Of a DNA stretch of 64,000 nucleotides, positions 16,955-26,574 are shown in pieces (the first letter of the stretch is position 1; each line of letters starts with the position of its first letter). This stretch comes from Acinetobacter lactucae. Its GTDB lineage: Bacteria; Pseudomonadota; Gammaproteobacteria; Pseudomonadales; Moraxellaceae. The position numbers and the translations under genes are program-made. The DNA lies in the NCBI RefSeq assembly GCF_001605885.1, contig NZ_LRPE01000039.1:124001-188000 (forward strand), given 5' to 3'. The notes under the pieces are model-generated. The model did no database searches. It was not told where the DNA came from and was given only the letters and a program-made list of their open reading frames with translations.

Positions 16955-17433
16955 TGCCAATTCTCACTATTTGTTTCACATACATTGCAAGTGACTGTTC
17001 CACCACAGTCATTATCAACAGCCGTAGCTGTTAAACTTTGGCAACGCAAACCTGAATTCTTAGCAATAAAATTAATGTTTCTTGAATCTGTAGTTGTCGC
17101 TTTAATGACCCATGTTTGCCCATTTGCAGCAGCATTCGTTAATAAATTTCCTGTCCTCGTATCATCACTAATTTCAATCGTATAACCACCCCGTGGCAAA
17201 GTTACAGATGTGGTCGTAAATCCTCTATAAGTAAAGTTCTTGGATTTATGTCGTTCCAACTGTTCTGCCAATTTTAGAATTTCACCTTTAGCAGCAGAGG
17301 CAGTCGCTCTGCGGCTATAACTTTGATATGAAGGGATAGCAATTGAAGCAAAAATAGCGACAATCACGATGACAACCATGAGTTCAATCAAGGTAACACC
17401 CTGATTAAACCGCAGAATATAATATTTATTCAT
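16951..17433 (-). CDS. PilE/ComE-like type IV minor pilin, cysteine-rich tail
   Basis: This 160-residue prepilin has leader MNKYYILRFNQG before VTLIELMVVIVIVAIFASIAIP; mature Glu5 is present. The head domain ends in an unusual cluster of four cysteines (C131, C143, C149, C152), more than the usual single disulfide pair. It belongs to the PilE/ComE-like minor pilins needed for pilus assembly and DNA uptake in Acinetobacter. It begins 10 bases after pilY1 and overlaps the next pilin gene. Confidence 0.83.
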   Translation of the reverse strand: MNKYYILRFNQGVTLIELMVVIVIVAIFASIAIPSYQSYSRRATASAAKGEILKLAEQLERHKSKNFTYRGFTTTSVTLPRGGYTIEISDDTRTGNLLTNAAANGQTWVIKATTTDSRNINFIAKNSGLRCQSLTATAVDNDCGGTVTCNVCETNSENWQ

Positions 17434-17443
17434 CAGTCATCCC

Positions 17444-20400
17444 TTAGCGATAACGCTCATACCAGCGCGCAGGAACTAAGTGACTTGTACATTGCCACTC
17501 GCCCGTTCCACTCTCGTTTCCAGACAGTTGTAATTTCCCACAACTATTAGTCACTGGAGGTACATCTCTTTTTGGAACGAATGCTATGCCACGAATACCT
17601 GAGCCAATGATATTTGTATTACATTCAGAAGCTCCTACTGGGCAATTAGTACCAGTTTTTGTTCTGAATCCACTTCCATTCTCTTTATTCTGATCAATTG
17701 ATCCATCAGAATTAAGGCAGGCGCCAAATGGTAAACAGAACGTCTGCTGGTCAGTTTCACCTACTACCCGAGGTAAACATGGGTCTGCCGCTACAATACC
17801 TGTTCCCTGTGGATCATAAACAGGCACAATTAAAGTCCCTGTAATTGCCATAGGCTCTTCAAAAGCTTTCAGACCTCCTTTAATACGGAAACTATTATTA
17901 GCTTTCTCGGTACCATCGCTCATACTAGAAAGTGAACGATACCAACCATTTTGTCCCGTCCCAGTGTTTGGAAAGAAAATCTGTGCTACTCGTGTTTCCC
18001 CAGATCGTAAAATTTGTGGATTTTTTCGAAGCATCGATCGAGTAATATCTTTCGTTTCAAGCTGGCTATCTGTTAAAGACATTAAATTCTTTTTAATAAA
18101 GTCTTTATCGATAATTCCATAGACGTTGTTTACAGGTCTTCCGCTTAATGCCGTGCTCGGTGACATCCCCTCACGACCTGTAAGCGGATAAACATCTAAA
18201 GGTGTACTACGGTCACCTGAAGCAATACCTACAGTAATAAAAGTGCGGATTCCATAATCGTGAATTGTCACTGTTGGCGGTTCATAAAAACGCGGCGCAT
18301 TCCCAGCGGTATAGTCATTCGAAGCATCATAAGTTGAGTCATTTGTTGCCAAATTGGCTAATCGAACAACTCGAATACCGAAACTGCTATAAGTTGAATT
18401 TGTTTTGGTCTGGTTATTATTAAGATCGATACGGAAAATTTGCCCGCCTAAATCACCAAAATATAAATGGTCGACTAAACCATCAGCATCTCGATCTAAG
18501 GTACTAATGCGACTAACAATACTGTGCTTCATATTAGAGTTATCTACACTAGAGCCTGTATCACTAGTCCACCATAAGCGTTCCCCAGTTTTAGCATCAA
18601 TAATATAGACAGCGTTCCCTTTTGCTTTTCCATTCGTAAAGCAAGAGTTAGTCAACGTAATATTCGGGTTTTCATAACATTGGTCGTAGCCACCACCAAC
18701 AATCATAACGCGTTTAATAACTCCGTTATAACGTATATTTGCAAGTACAGGTTTAGACCAACTCTGCCCCATGCGACTATAATCAGTTTGATCTGCTCCT
18801 ACTCTAAAGAGAAGCTTAGGTGAAGCAGGATTTAAGACATTTAAGCCATAATAGCTGCTGCCCCCCATTCGCATACCACCATAAATATTCATTTGCTTTG
18901 CAGTTACTTTTGATACTACTGAGCTACCGCTTCCCGTTGTAGTAATACTATATGCAGGGTCAGATACCCAAGCCCCATCCATACCGTGAGCAGGAGCTGT
19001 AGCATCACTTTGGCCAACCACTAAAGCTTTTGATGCAACCGGATCATTTAATATATCAGCGGGAACGAAAGCCATTTGTTCTACACCAGTTGAGGCATCC
19101 ACAATATGCAGACCACCTTCCATCGTTCCATAGAGAATGGATTGTTCACGCGCAGATGTTAAATTCCCATTTTCATCTAATGTTCCATTATAGGTAAGCT
19201 GTACCGGTAAAGAATGAATACTACCGCCCATCGATAAATAGGGTTCATTCGATGTAACTAATGACGAAGGTAAAGTCGTAGCGCTAATATCAGTTGAGTA
19301 ACCTAGATAATTTAATATTTTTAATTTCAAGCTAATCGGGAAAGCTTTTAAAATATCTTGTCCCGTTGATGCATTAAATTTTCCTAAAATATAACTTGCT
19401 GTATTAGCCACACTATCAAAAGGATTAGTTCCTTCTGGTGGAGTAGCTGGAATTTTTAGCAAATTAGTTCCAGAAGTCGATATTTTCGTTAAGCTACCAT
19501 CTGATGCAACGGCGGAAACATCAGTAAATAAGTTGCGGATTTTAGTTTGTACTGCGTAATAATATTTTGTGATATTTCCTTCTTCATCACGTGTTTCATT
19601 TTGTCCAGCAATTGGTAAAGGAACTTTTGCATATGAACCACCAAAAAAGACTTTACCTCCATCATTATAAGTAGAGCTATTCCAATAGTCTTTCGTACCC
19701 GTTCTAAATGCCCCAGTTGCGTTGTAAACCAACCCACCTGTATTAGCTTCAAAAGCGCCCGCATTTGTTCCCGATAAAACAACATGATATTTCTTTAAAT
19801 TGCCTCGCCATGTTAAGTAGGTGTTAGCCGGGTTTGGCTCAAAAGCACGTAAGTAACCATATTCCTGTAAATTTTTAGGATTTAGTGCATCATAAGGAAC
19901 AGAGATAGCACCTGTGGTTAAGGGTTCTAAAGGAACTTTATCTAAGTTATTAATAAATGCGATAACACTATCTGTTACACCTTGCGCACTTTGGGTAGGG
20001 AAAAATCCTCCATTTCCATAACCAGGTGCAGCGACCGCATTTGTGGTCTGATTCGGCGAACAATTATCATCACTTTTACGATCAGATTGGGTTCTCGAAC
20101 TTAAACGACAGGCATTTTTTACATCAGAAGAACTTAAACTAGAAAAGTCACTACCAAAACCGACAAATGCTGTTTGAATAGAAACTCCAGCTGGATTTTT
20201 TGTTTTATCAAATAATCTTTTTGCAAATTCCCCCATACAAGCCCAACCAGAGTCTGCTGTCGTGTTAGACAAACCTCCAGAACAAGTAAAATTTGCTCCC
20301 AAAGTGTTACCTAGGGCTGTCGACATTACAGTTGCAGAACGCGTATTTGTTGTATTGTTCGGCTCCCCATCTGATAAAAAGTAGATTCCTTGCCCATCAC

Positions 20401-21310
20401 AACTCTGGCGATTGGCCACCGCAGGCAAAGGAGATTGGTAAATAGCATTTAAATTAGAGGCATTTCTATCTACAACAATATTTGGATTGCTTGTCGTATC
20501 ATTTGTTTTTGATTTTGGAATGCCACTATCTGCATTTGCTACAGCATAATTAAAGGTGGTGTAGTAATAAGTATAAGAATAAGTCCAATCCGAAGAAGTA
20601 TCATAGGCAGTTGCCGTATCCACACCCGGATTAGAAGTTGACCAGTTACTCCAATAGTTATTAGAACGACAAGGTTGCCATAGATTTGTAGTATCGATTT
20701 GTGAATCGCGATAATTCGTACAATATGAGTATTCCGTTCTATTATCAGATTTTCGCACACGCTTTACATAGCTATCTTTTCGAATAGTATAATTCGCCTC
20801 TGAATAGGTTGTTGTACCCATCAAATAAGCAGCAGCTTCTGCATAAGCATGCGCTGAAGGTGTTGCCCCACCAGCAGTTAAATTTGCAACAGCCTGTTTT
20901 AATTTATAACGCTGAGAACCTACTGTATTTAAAGTACTCGCATCTCCTAAAGGAGCAGCAGCTACCAAAATTTGTCCACTTCGGCTATCACCATTGGCAG
21001 AGAAATTTCCCAAGCCCACACGAGTATCATTTAAAACAGGATTATTACTGGCTAAAAAAGCATTCATACCATTTTTAAGCAGGGCCAAACGGTTTTCACC
21101 ATAACTATTGTTGGTCATACTTCCTGATGTATCCAACATCATCACAATGGTTTTTTTACCCGCTGTAGGTGAAGCATAAATTTGTAAATCACTCGCCTGC
21201 ACCACAGAACTTGTCATTAGCCATGTAAAAGCAACCGAACTCGAACAGATGGCATACCATAAATTATTTGGCTTAAAATTCTTCAATTTTAGTTTCATGA
21301 TATTCCCCAT
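17444..21310 (-). CDS. pilY1: PilY1/ComC-like pilus tip adhesin
   Basis: This 1288-residue protein has a signal peptide (cleavage probably near VVQAS, residues 36-40) and is exported. A von Willebrand A-like region starts with the MIDAS motif DTSGS (D60, S62, S64). The C-terminal half is the PilY1 beta-propeller, with a calcium-loop motif DRDADGLVD near residues 935-945. PilY1 proteins cap the pilus with the minor pilins and act in pilus extension, adhesion and surface sensing; the A. baylyi homologue ComC is required for DNA uptake. The ATG at 21310 overlaps the pilX stop (TAATG); an ATG at 21298 with GGGGA upstream is an alternative. Confidence 0.92.
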   Translation of the reverse strand: MGNIMKLKLKNFKPNNLWYAICSSSVAFTWLMTSSVVQASDLQIYASPTAGKKTIVMMLDTSGSMTNNSYGENRLALLKNGMNAFLASNNPVLNDTRVGLGNFSANGDSRSGQILVAAAPLGDASTLNTVGSQRYKLKQAVANLTAGGATPSAHAYAEAAAYLMGTTTYSEANYTIRKDSYVKRVRKSDNRTEYSYCTNYRDSQIDTTNLWQPCRSNNYWSNWSTSNPGVDTATAYDTSSDWTYSYTYYYTTFNYAVANADSGIPKSKTNDTTSNPNIVVDRNASNLNAIYQSPLPAVANRQSCDGQGIYFLSDGEPNNTTNTRSATVMSTALGNTLGANFTCSGGLSNTTADSGWACMGEFAKRLFDKTKNPAGVSIQTAFVGFGSDFSSLSSSDVKNACRLSSRTQSDRKSDDNCSPNQTTNAVAAPGYGNGGFFPTQSAQGVTDSVIAFINNLDKVPLEPLTTGAISVPYDALNPKNLQEYGYLRAFEPNPANTYLTWRGNLKKYHVVLSGTNAGAFEANTGGLVYNATGAFRTGTKDYWNSSTYNDGGKVFFGGSYAKVPLPIAGQNETRDEEGNITKYYYAVQTKIRNLFTDVSAVASDGSLTKISTSGTNLLKIPATPPEGTNPFDSVANTASYILGKFNASTGQDILKAFPISLKLKILNYLGYSTDISATTLPSSLVTSNEPYLSMGGSIHSLPVQLTYNGTLDENGNLTSAREQSILYGTMEGGLHIVDASTGVEQMAFVPADILNDPVASKALVVGQSDATAPAHGMDGAWVSDPAYSITTTGSGSSVVSKVTAKQMNIYGGMRMGGSSYYGLNVLNPASPKLLFRVGADQTDYSRMGQSWSKPVLANIRYNGVIKRVMIVGGGYDQCYENPNITLTNSCFTNGKAKGNAVYIIDAKTGERLWWTSDTGSSVDNSNMKHSIVSRISTLDRDADGLVDHLYFGDLGGQIFRIDLNNNQTKTNSTYSSFGIRVVRLANLATNDSTYDASNDYTAGNAPRFYEPPTVTIHDYGIRTFITVGIASGDRSTPLDVYPLTGREGMSPSTALSGRPVNNVYGIIDKDFIKKNLMSLTDSQLETKDITRSMLRKNPQILRSGETRVAQIFFPNTGTGQNGWYRSLSSMSDGTEKANNSFRIKGGLKAFEEPMAITGTLIVPVYDPQGTGIVAADPCLPRVVGETDQQTFCLPFGACLNSDGSIDQNKENGSGFRTKTGTNCPVGASECNTNIIGSGIRGIAFVPKRDVPPVTNSCGKLQLSGNESGTGEWQCTSHLVPARWYERYR

Positions 21311-22116
21311 TATGAACCTGGTGCCGTAATTTGAGTGAGTTTATTGGTATAGTTAAATTCTTGAACTTGAGTACTAAAAGGCACGTTATGATTTGCCAAA
21401 CACTCCGCCAATGTTTGTTTAGCTGTTAAAGCGGTATCAAAATTGTCGCTAATTTTTGCCGAACTCGTGCTTAAGCAATCTCTTTGTAAAGTTTCGATAG
21501 AGGTAGATGCATAGGCTGGTAAAAAAGCTGTTGTAATCACTCGAATACGTTGCGTAGATAGCATGCTTTTAGGAAGTTGTGTACCTTCCGAAGTATTTGT
21601 TCCTCGCGGTAAATTTGAACCTGGAATATCACTAGCAGCATCTGTTGGAATACTTACAGCAACTTGAGTAACCACTGCTTGGCGATTACTTCCATAGTCA
21701 CTTGTTAAATCACAGAAACCCGCTACGCCGCCATCTTCAACGACTGCATTATTAGCGCTTCCTGCTCGAAGTAAACTTGCACCTCTGGTCTGAGCAAAAT
21801 TTGTTGTAGAAACAGGCTTATAACAAAAGTTGTATTCCGCACCGGGGTTACTTTCGTGCTCTTTCAGCGCCGCCCCAATCACATTAGTAATATTAGTTAG
21901 GGTGGTAGGATTCATCTGCACAATGAGTTCTAAAGGTGTGTCAGATGACTGAAAATTTAATTGGCTAACTTGGCTATTGGTAGCAACTTTTAAAGAAACA
22001 ATAGCCACTCTTATTGCTAAAACGCCTACAGAAATAACAATCAATAAAATAATAAGCACAACAATAAGGGTTGCCCCTTTTTCCTTAGATCTACTTTTAT
22101 GAATTAAATGGGTCAT
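21310..22116 (-). CDS. pilX: PilX-like minor pilin
   Basis: This 268-residue prepilin-like protein has leader ending KEKG before ATLIVVLIILLIVISVG. The mature protein lacks Glu5 (valine instead), as is typical of PilX and its type II secretion counterpart GspK, which act at the filament tip. It lies between pilW and pilY1, where PilX is expected. Its A. baylyi relative is ComB. It starts with an ATGA overlap with pilW and ends in a TAATG overlap with pilY1. Confidence 0.87.
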   Translation of the reverse strand: MTHLIHKSRSKEKGATLIVVLIILLIVISVGVLAIRVAIVSLKVATNSQVSQLNFQSSDTPLELIVQMNPTTLTNITNVIGAALKEHESNPGAEYNFCYKPVSTTNFAQTRGASLLRAGSANNAVVEDGGVAGFCDLTSDYGSNRQAVVTQVAVSIPTDAASDIPGSNLPRGTNTSEGTQLPKSMLSTQRIRVITTAFLPAYASTSIETLQRDCLSTSSAKISDNFDTALTAKQTLAECLANHNVPFSTQVQEFNYTNKLTQITAPGS

Positions 22117-23114
22117 AGACTTTCCCCCATCGCGTTGCGTAGAGCAATTGTTAAGTTATAAGTGCGGCGTAAGAATCGAGTTGTATTATCAGAAGCATGC
22201 ACGGTTTGATCTAACATAAAAAAAGATTGCTCAGGATCTATTGCTTTGCTTTGGGCATTATTAGTAGAGCGCGCTAATACAGATATTTGTATTGAAAGAA
22301 TTCGTGGCGGCATCACAGATGGTGTGGCATCTCGGGCAGCCTGTGCAGCAGCGCGATATTGGGGAATGGTATAGTAAGCAAAATTGCCAGCCGCATTTTT
22401 TGCACCAAACAGCACATGAAAATGATCAATACGCGGCAATACAATTTGACCAGCGTCGCCTAACCCAGCAATAGTTGTCGGTTGAGCTGTGGCTACAATA
22501 GAGGGAGTATTTGCATCACATACGAGTGCATAATCTTGCTGTGAACTACCATTGCTATCAAGACGTAAAAAATAACGCTCTACAATTAAATCTCCTGCAA
22601 GTACATTCACACCTTCACAATTGGTCATATTCGTAGGCGCAATAAATTGAATAGTCAATTGATCACTTTGCACAGCTGCATTTGAACTGTTCTGTATATT
22701 TGAAAGACCTTTCCAGTGATTGCTCACTGTACTTACCGTATCTCCTGCGCCACGACTGAGTAATGTGTTAGCAATATAAGTATTTGCTCCGACATTAGGG
22801 ACAAAATTAACAGTGTTATTATTAGTTGCTGTTGAACCAGTTAGCACAACGCCGCCCCAAGGCGTCATATCAGTTAATATTGGGTTGGTTACATTTCCAT
22901 AATTTAGAAGGCGTATATCACGGGCAATATATTCCAAACCAAAAATACCGCTATCTTGTATTTCAGCATTTGCTTTTTGTAGACGGCTTGATAAAAGTCC
23001 ACCAATAAATAATTGAGTTGCTGCAGCTACTAAAATTAGGCCTAAAGCCAATGCAACCATAAGCTCAATTAATGTAAAGCCCCGTTGTTTCCACGATACA
23101 AATGAGTGAGCCAT
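22113..23114 (-). CDS. pilW: PilW-like minor pilin
   Basis: This ~333-residue prepilin has leader MAHSFVSWKQRG before FTLIELMVALALGLILVAAATQLFIGG, with Glu5 present. A long C-terminal head fits PilW, a GspJ-like minor pilin of the initiating tip complex. The ATG at 23114 shares a base with the pilV stop (TAATG) and has GGAG 8 bases upstream; the frame upstream of it to 23138 begins with TTG inside pilV and is rejected. Confidence 0.88.
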   Translation of the reverse strand: MAHSFVSWKQRGFTLIELMVALALGLILVAAATQLFIGGLLSSRLQKANAEIQDSGIFGLEYIARDIRLLNYGNVTNPILTDMTPWGGVVLTGSTATNNNTVNFVPNVGANTYIANTLLSRGAGDTVSTVSNHWKGLSNIQNSSNAAVQSDQLTIQFIAPTNMTNCEGVNVLAGDLIVERYFLRLDSNGSSQQDYALVCDANTPSIVATAQPTTIAGLGDAGQIVLPRIDHFHVLFGAKNAAGNFAYYTIPQYRAAAQAARDATPSVMPPRILSIQISVLARSTNNAQSKAIDPEQSFFMLDQTVHASDNTTRFLRRTYNLTIALRNAMGESL

Positions 23115-23668
23115 TAATATGTCTCCATCATCAAACAATTTGAATTATTGGTATATACACCATCTGTACTCATACAACTCGACACATCCGCGCTAGTGAC
23201 TCCTTCAGTTGTTGTAATTACCGGAGAGGTTTTTCCCCAAAAAACAAACAGACATTGTCTCTGCTGGGCCATTGTGCTTGTAACCCCAGGGCAATTTGTC
23301 ATTGTGATTTTCATGCCAAGTTGATCAGCATTTCTTGCTGCTTGATATGCATCAAATTGGGCAAGTTGAGAAGGTGTACAAGCTGAATTGAAACAGGAAG
23401 TCGGAGCTGCGGTAGTAGATGAATAATTGCTATAACTACGAACAAACGCAGGATATTGACTAGCTTGAGCACTATTTACGCGAATGTTTTCTGCTAATCC
23501 TCTCATAATCATCATGGCTTGAGATTTGCTTAATGCTTCTGAAGAAGCATCCATAGCCCGGACTTGCAAGGCAACATATCCTAAAACCCCTACCGCAAGT
23601 AAAATTAAGGCAACCAACACTTCTAATAAACCCACCCCAACTTGAGCTTTTTGTTTAGAGCTCCGCAT
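23114..23668 (-). CDS. pilV: PilV-like minor pilin
   Basis: This ~184-residue prepilin has leader MRSSKQKAQVG before VGLLEVLVALILLAVGVLGYVALQVRAM, the pattern of PilV and GspI-like minor pilins, with Glu5 present. Several cysteines occur in the head (SCFNSACTPSQ, TNCPG). The ATG at 23668 overlaps the fimU stop as TAATG with GAGGAG about 8 bases upstream; the ATG at 23674 sits too close to that site. Confidence 0.87.
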   Translation of the reverse strand: MRSSKQKAQVGVGLLEVLVALILLAVGVLGYVALQVRAMDASSEALSKSQAMMIMRGLAENIRVNSAQASQYPAFVRSYSNYSSTTAAPTSCFNSACTPSQLAQFDAYQAARNADQLGMKITMTNCPGVTSTMAQQRQCLFVFWGKTSPVITTTEGVTSADVSSCMSTDGVYTNNSNCLMMETY

Positions 23669-24141
23669 TAGCATGTCTCCTCAGCTTTAAAAATTAATGT
23701 GCCAAGCTTTGTTAAAATAAGAATTTTCTTTTTATTTGTTTTTGAATTACAAATAGATAAAAGTGTATCTTGGGTAATATTAGTTACCACTCCATTTGCA
23801 TTAAAAGTTAAAGTCGTCGCTGTTGATGAGCTCTGTGTACCGTTAGCAGCGATATTTTTAAGCTCAAGAGTGCTATTGGAAGCAGCTTTCCAATTAAAAG
23901 AAGTTGGTGTATTTGAGGCTGTTGAATTCAGATTAATGGATACATCTTGTCGACCAAGTATCGCTTGAGTCTTTGCTTCCGACAAAGTATTGATCAGGTC
24001 TCGTTGATTTTCATCTAATCGTTTGCTTTCTAATAAATTCGACATAGATGGCGCGGCCATCATCGCGATAATAGCCATGACCGCAATCGTCACCATAAGC
24101 TCAACTAAGGTGAACCCGTCTTGCGGAATAATTCCCCTCAT
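23668..24141 (-). CDS. fimU: FimU/FimT-like minor pilin (GspH type)
   Basis: This is a 157-residue prepilin with leader MRGIIPQDG before FTLVELMVTIAVMAIIAMMAAPSMSNLL, followed by a GspH/FimT-type head. It is the first gene of fimU-pilV-pilW-pilX-pilY1-pilin-pilin and is the FimU-position pilin linking the tip complex to the major pilin. FimT-type proteins can bind DNA; whether this one does cannot be seen. GGGG lies just before the ATG. The operon promoter must lie within 24142-24234, after the ispH terminator. Confidence 0.84.
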   Translation of the reverse strand: MRGIIPQDGFTLVELMVTIAVMAIIAMMAAPSMSNLLESKRLDENQRDLINTLSEAKTQAILGRQDVSINLNSTASNTPTSFNWKAASNSTLELKNIAANGTQSSSTATTLTFNANGVVTNITQDTLLSICNSKTNKKKILILTKLGTLIFKAEETC

Positions 24142-24234
24142 CCCCAGAACCCCAAATAAACTTAAAAATTTTTTATTTATTAATTAAATTTTACGCTTTA
24201 TGTTTACAAAAAAAATACAAAGCAGATAAAGGGT

Positions 24235-24276
24235 ATAAAAAAACAGATAACTGTCATATCAACAATTATCTGTTTA
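24235..24276 (-). terminator. ispH terminator
   Basis: Arms AAACAGATAA/TTATCTGTTT; read on the minus strand the stem is followed by a run of seven T. It separates ispH from the pilin operon. Confidence 0.75.
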
Positions 24277-24311
24277 ACTTTTTAAAATCAGTATGTTAAA
24301 TAAGTCACACT

Positions 24312-25262
24312 TTATGCTTGAGTTACATGAATGCGTAATTCTTTAGGAAGACTAAAGGTTATGTTCTCTTCGCGCCCTTCTAATTCTTTCGGTGCTTGAG
24401 CACCCCAATCTTGTAAACGTTGAATAACTTGTTTAATCAAGATTTCTGGCGCAGAAGCACCAGCGGTAACACCAATCTTGCAAGTCTCATTGAACCATGA
24501 CTGCTCTAACTGATCAGCATTATCTACAAGGTAAGCAGCTTTACCCATACGTTCTGCAAGCTCACGCAATCGATTTGAATTTGATGAGTTAGGTGAACCC
24601 ACAACCAATACCACATCGCACTTTTCAGCTAAATCACGCACAGCATCTTGTCTGTTTTGAGTAGCATAGCAAATGTCATCTTTACGTGGACCCTGAATAT
24701 GCGGAAATTTAGCACGCAGAGCATCAATCACTTTAGCTGTATCATCAATAGAAAGCGTTGTTTGTGTGACAAATGCAAGTTTTTCAGGATGTCGTACGGT
24801 AAGTGCAGCAACATCTTCTTCATCTTCAACCAGATAAATATCACCGCCTTTTAATTTGTCATATTGACCCATTGTGCCTTCGACTTCTGGGTGCCCTTCA
24901 TGACCAATTAAAATAGCTTCAGTACCTTCACGCGCATATTTAGTCACTTCAATATGAACTTTAGTCACTAAAGGACAAGTTGCATCGAAAACTTTTAAAC
25001 CTCGGCGTTCAGCTTCTTGTTGAACTGCTTTTGAAACACCGTGCGCACTAAAAATTACAATTGAGTCATCTGGAACCTGATCTAGCTCATCAACAAAAAC
25101 GGCCCCTCTCTGACGTAAGTCATCAACCACAAATTTATTGTGTACAACTTCATGACGTACATAAATAGGAGGGTTGAAACATTCCAAAGCCCGATTGACG
25201 ATTGCTATGGCTCGATCAACACCGGCACAAAAACCACGCGGATTAGCTAACACAATTTCCAT
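24312..25262 (-). CDS. ispH: IspH, HMBPP reductase
   Basis: This 316-residue [4Fe-4S] enzyme makes IPP and DMAPP from HMBPP, the last step of the MEP isoprenoid pathway. Cys12 (NPRGFCAGV) and the cysteines in [11 protein letters not shown] and [14 protein letters not shown] are the cluster ligands; [12 protein letters not shown] and [12 protein letters not shown] are family motifs. Length is normal. It is divergent from gmk. Confidence 0.96.
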   Translation of the reverse strand: MEIVLANPRGFCAGVDRAIAIVNRALECFNPPIYVRHEVVHNKFVVDDLRQRGAVFVDELDQVPDDSIVIFSAHGVSKAVQQEAERRGLKVFDATCPLVTKVHIEVTKYAREGTEAILIGHEGHPEVEGTMGQYDKLKGGDIYLVEDEEDVAALTVRHPEKLAFVTQTTLSIDDTAKVIDALRAKFPHIQGPRKDDICYATQNRQDAVRDLAEKCDVVLVVGSPNSSNSNRLRELAERMGKAAYLVDNADQLEQSWFNETCKIGVTAGASAPEILIKQVIQRLQDWGAQAPKELEGREENITFSLPKELRIHVTQA

Positions 25263-25321
25263 AACAGCCTCAAAATTAATAAAACAGGGGAATTTCTCTT
25301 GAATATTTGCAATTAAAACTA

Positions 25322-25350
25322 TTCAGTTTAAACGCACGGTACACTACAAT
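25322..25350 (+). promoter_or_regulatory. Possible gmk promoter
   Basis: TTCAGT, a 17-base spacer and TACAAT lie 35 bases upstream of the gmk ATG. The -10 is good, the -35 weak. Confidence 0.35.
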
Positions 25351-25384
25351 AGCGAAGATATTTTATCATATCAGGAAAAATATC

Positions 25385-26014
25385 ATGTCGGGTCTATTGT
25401 TTGTCGTTTCTGCTGCATCAGGAACGGGCAAAACATCTTTGGTAAAAGCCCTGCTTGACCGTGTGAGCAATTTACATGTTTCAGTCTCGCATACAACCCG
25501 AGGTCAACGTCCCGGTGAGTTAGATGGTGTTCACTATCACTTCACTACAAAAGATGAATTCCTAGACCAAGTCAACCATGATGGTTTTATCGAATACGCT
25601 GAAGTATTTGGTAACTACTATGGAACTTCTCAAGCTACTGTAAAACAACAGTTAGCTCAAGGACACGATGTCTTACTTGAAATTGATTGGCAAGGTGCAG
25701 AACAAGTACGCAAACTTTTCCCTGAATCCAAACAAATATTTATTTTACCTCCGACTCAATTTGATCTGCGTCAGCGTTTATCTAATCGCGGCACTGACTC
25801 AGTTGAAGTCATTGAGCATCGTTTAAGCTGTGCAGTAGAAGATATGCAGCACTACACGAACTTTGATTACATCATTATCAATGATGATTTTAATAAAGCC
25901 TTACATGAGCTTGAAGCTGTGATTACAGCGAACCGTTTAGTGCTATCTCAGCAAGCAAAACGTCATCAAACATTAATCCAAGACTTGATTACTCCTCAAC
26001 CAAAACAGGAATAA
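25385..26014 (+). CDS. gmk: Gmk, guanylate kinase
   Basis: This 209-residue kinase phosphorylates GMP to GDP with ATP. The P-loop is SAASGTGKTSL near the N-terminus, followed by SVSHTTRGQRPGELDGVHYHF and LLEIDWQGAEQVR, which bind GMP and metal. The ATG at 25385 has AGGAAAA upstream and gives the standard N-terminus; the frame to 25307 is not needed. It leads into rpoZ and spoT, a common gammaproteobacterial grouping tied to GTP and ppGpp metabolism. Confidence 0.96.
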   Translation: MSGLLFVVSAASGTGKTSLVKALLDRVSNLHVSVSHTTRGQRPGELDGVHYHFTTKDEFLDQVNHDGFIEYAEVFGNYYGTSQATVKQQLAQGHDVLLEIDWQGAEQVRKLFPESKQIFILPPTQFDLRQRLSNRGTDSVEVIEHRLSCAVEDMQHYTNFDYIIINDDFNKALHELEAVITANRLVLSQQAKRHQTLIQDLITPQPKQE

Positions 26015-26015
26015 C

Positions 26016-26044
26016 TTGAGTCTAGATCGAAAGCCTTTTATACT
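26016..26044 (+). promoter_or_regulatory. rpoZ promoter
   Basis: TTGAGT, exactly 17 bases and TATACT start just after the gmk stop codon, 43 bases before the rpoZ ATG. A good sigma-70 promoter by eye. Confidence 0.65.
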
Positions 26045-26086
26045 ATTTAGTCTGTTCAAATTCACCATTCCAAAACGAGAACTTTT

Positions 26087-26365
26087 ATGGCACGCGTCAC
26101 CGTTGAAGATTGTTTAGATCATGTAGACAACCGTTTTGAGCTTGTGCTCGTTGCAAGTAAACGTGCTCGTCAATTGGCACGTCAAGGCATGGAGCCAACT
26201 GTAGAATGGGATAACGACAAACCAACTGTAGTTTCTTTGCGCGAAATCGCGGCAGGGCACGTTACGAAAGAAATTCTTAAACAACGTGAGCAAGATTACC
26301 AAACTTCTAGTCTTGATCTTGCCCTTTCTACAAACAGCTTGAATTTAGAAGGTTTTTCTTTCTAA
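26087..26365 (+). CDS. rpoZ: RNA polymerase omega subunit
   Basis: This 92-residue subunit shows the conserved [31 protein letters not shown]-terminal core. Omega stabilises beta-prime and forms one ppGpp site on RNA polymerase in E. coli. It is followed by a strong terminator, so spoT is transcribed from its own promoter or by read-through. Confidence 0.96.
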   Translation: MARVTVEDCLDHVDNRFELVLVASKRARQLARQGMEPTVEWDNDKPTVVSLREIAAGHVTKEILKQREQDYQTSSLDLALSTNSLNLEGFSF

Positions 26366-26380
26366 TTCACTCTGTTTCAT

Positions 26381-26414
26381 AAAAAAACCATCGTTTTTTT
26401 GCGATGGTTTTTTA
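26381..26414 (+). terminator. rpoZ terminator
   Basis: AAAAAACCATCG/CGATGGTTTTTT hairpin with a T-rich loop and tail. Confidence 0.9.
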
Positions 26415-26574
26415 TTTGGCTTTGCGACATATTCAAACATATTGGGAAAAGCAATTATTTTCATTGAAAAAAAAATACACTTTTTCAAATGAAAAATTTG
26501 ACAAGTTCCGCAATATGCTTTTCATTAAGAAGCAGATAGATTTAGTTTTTCAGCAATAGGAAAAAGGGTGATTT

